From: Megamerina dolium
Lineage: Eukaryota; Arthropoda; Insecta; Diptera; Megamerinidae
NCBI GenBank assembly: GCA_963854835.1
Contig: OY978525.1
Coordinates: 95,632,136-95,696,135, forward strand
DNA length: 64,000 nucleotides
Direction of reading: 5' to 3'
The stretch's first letter is position 1; every line of letters begins with the position of its first letter. A program made the translations under genes and the position numbers. The notes under the pieces were generated by a model. That model did not search any database and had not been told where the DNA came from. It saw only the letters and a program-made list of their open reading frames with translations. Below, one piece after another: positions 63,636 through 64,000 of this stretch.

Positions 63636-64000
63636 GTTATCGACGGATTGACTACTACTGGACTTGACGTTTTCCACACCAGCAACAGCACTAACACTCT
63701 CACCACCGATGGCAACACCAATACGCACACCAGCACCAGCACCACCGCCTGCTCGGCCAACTATATCACTTGAGCGATCGTCAGCTGTGCCGTCTCCGTT
63801 TATGCTTCGTGCCCTTCTTGTGGCTCTTGTGGCGCGCGATGAAGAGCCCGTTGGTGTAAGCGATTCTGATCTAGCACGTGGATCGTCGTATTGTTGCCGC
63901 AAATGTTCGGGCAGTGTAAACGTAGGCGGGGGAGGATAGTTATTATAATATTGATGATAAATGAACTGATGCTGATGATGGCTGTGATAATAGCCGTTCG
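62814..64000 (-). CDS. Mid1: 5'-ward coding exon of the Mid1/NLF-1/FAM155-like gene (open at window edge)
   Basis: The frame is open from the right edge (first two bases belong to a split codon) for 395 codons and ends at CAG|GTAAGT, phase 0. It begins NGYYHSHHQHQFIYHQYYNNYPPPP, followed by TFTLPEHLRQQYDDPRARSESLTP. The TTG at 63902 is internal, not a start. The body is low complexity: a Gly/Val-rich part, a 12-Asn run (about 63605-63640), Ser/Asp/Glu-rich acidic stretches, a Gln-rich stretch (63160-63225) and a second Asn run near 62930-62950. The last 20 residues, RLNPWISACDLAQPDTATDLQ, look conserved and carry a Cys. They continue in frame into GQCSAGTLPVAWVDEG of exon 11746-12789. The start codon, any signal peptide and any membrane segment lie beyond the window. 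Function is inferred from the downstream exon. Confidence 0.75.

Noticed and set aside
62993..63939. Overlapping Ser-, Val- and Pro-rich frames opposite the upstream exon
   Set aside because: They are shadows of the low-complexity minus-strand coding frame, which has consistent splice sites and in-frame continuation.

Overview
The window looks like nuclear DNA of a higher fly. It is AT-rich, full of decayed transposons and microsatellites, and carries spliced exons with long Asn/Gln runs. The repeat types fit a tephritid-like fruit fly, but that placement is inference. There is no bacterial-style gene layout, no rRNA and no CRISPR array. Most of the short open frames are accidental or are pieces of dead mobile elements.

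The only convincing host gene is on the minus strand. Two coding exons are visible: 62814-64000 (open to the right edge) and 11746-12789. Both splice junctions between them are clean and both are phase 0, so they join into one frame across an intron of about 50 kb (12790-62813). The joined protein has a low-complexity, acidic, Asn/Gln-rich N-terminal region, a Cys-containing linker at the splice junction, and a conserved Cys-rich C-terminal block. I read this block as the start of the Mid1/NLF-1/FAM155 (NALF) domain, the accessory subunit of the NALCN/narrow abdomen sodium-leak channel. The rest of that domain must lie on further exons, which I could not find in 1-11745.

The introns are a museum of mobile elements. 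I see: mariner-family transposase fossils (1-387, 19960-20522, 29880-30400, 46784-47500, 59537-60661); another Tc1/mariner-superfamily DDE fossil (17555-18400); two piggyBac-like fossils (13548-15034 with termini, 47640-48450 C-terminal half); non-LTR retrotransposon pieces (22623-22985, 26488-26830, 33835-34140, 44200-44720, and a jockey-like endonuclease/RT fossil at 51710-53220); and a tRNA-derived SINE family with two full copies that have target-site duplications (4784-5144, 55689-56068) plus older fragments.

The least conventional item is a non-coding repeat family of three co-oriented copies (7091-8973, 10288-11643, 49021-50597). It is built from modules of about 299 bp present 3, 1 and 2 times. 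A GTGGGCGTGG-type box recurs about every 150 bp. The copies have a hairpin at the left end, inverted TATACCCTGCATA ends and a GACG microsatellite near the right end. I cannot assign it to a named class and regard it as the best candidate for something undescribed.
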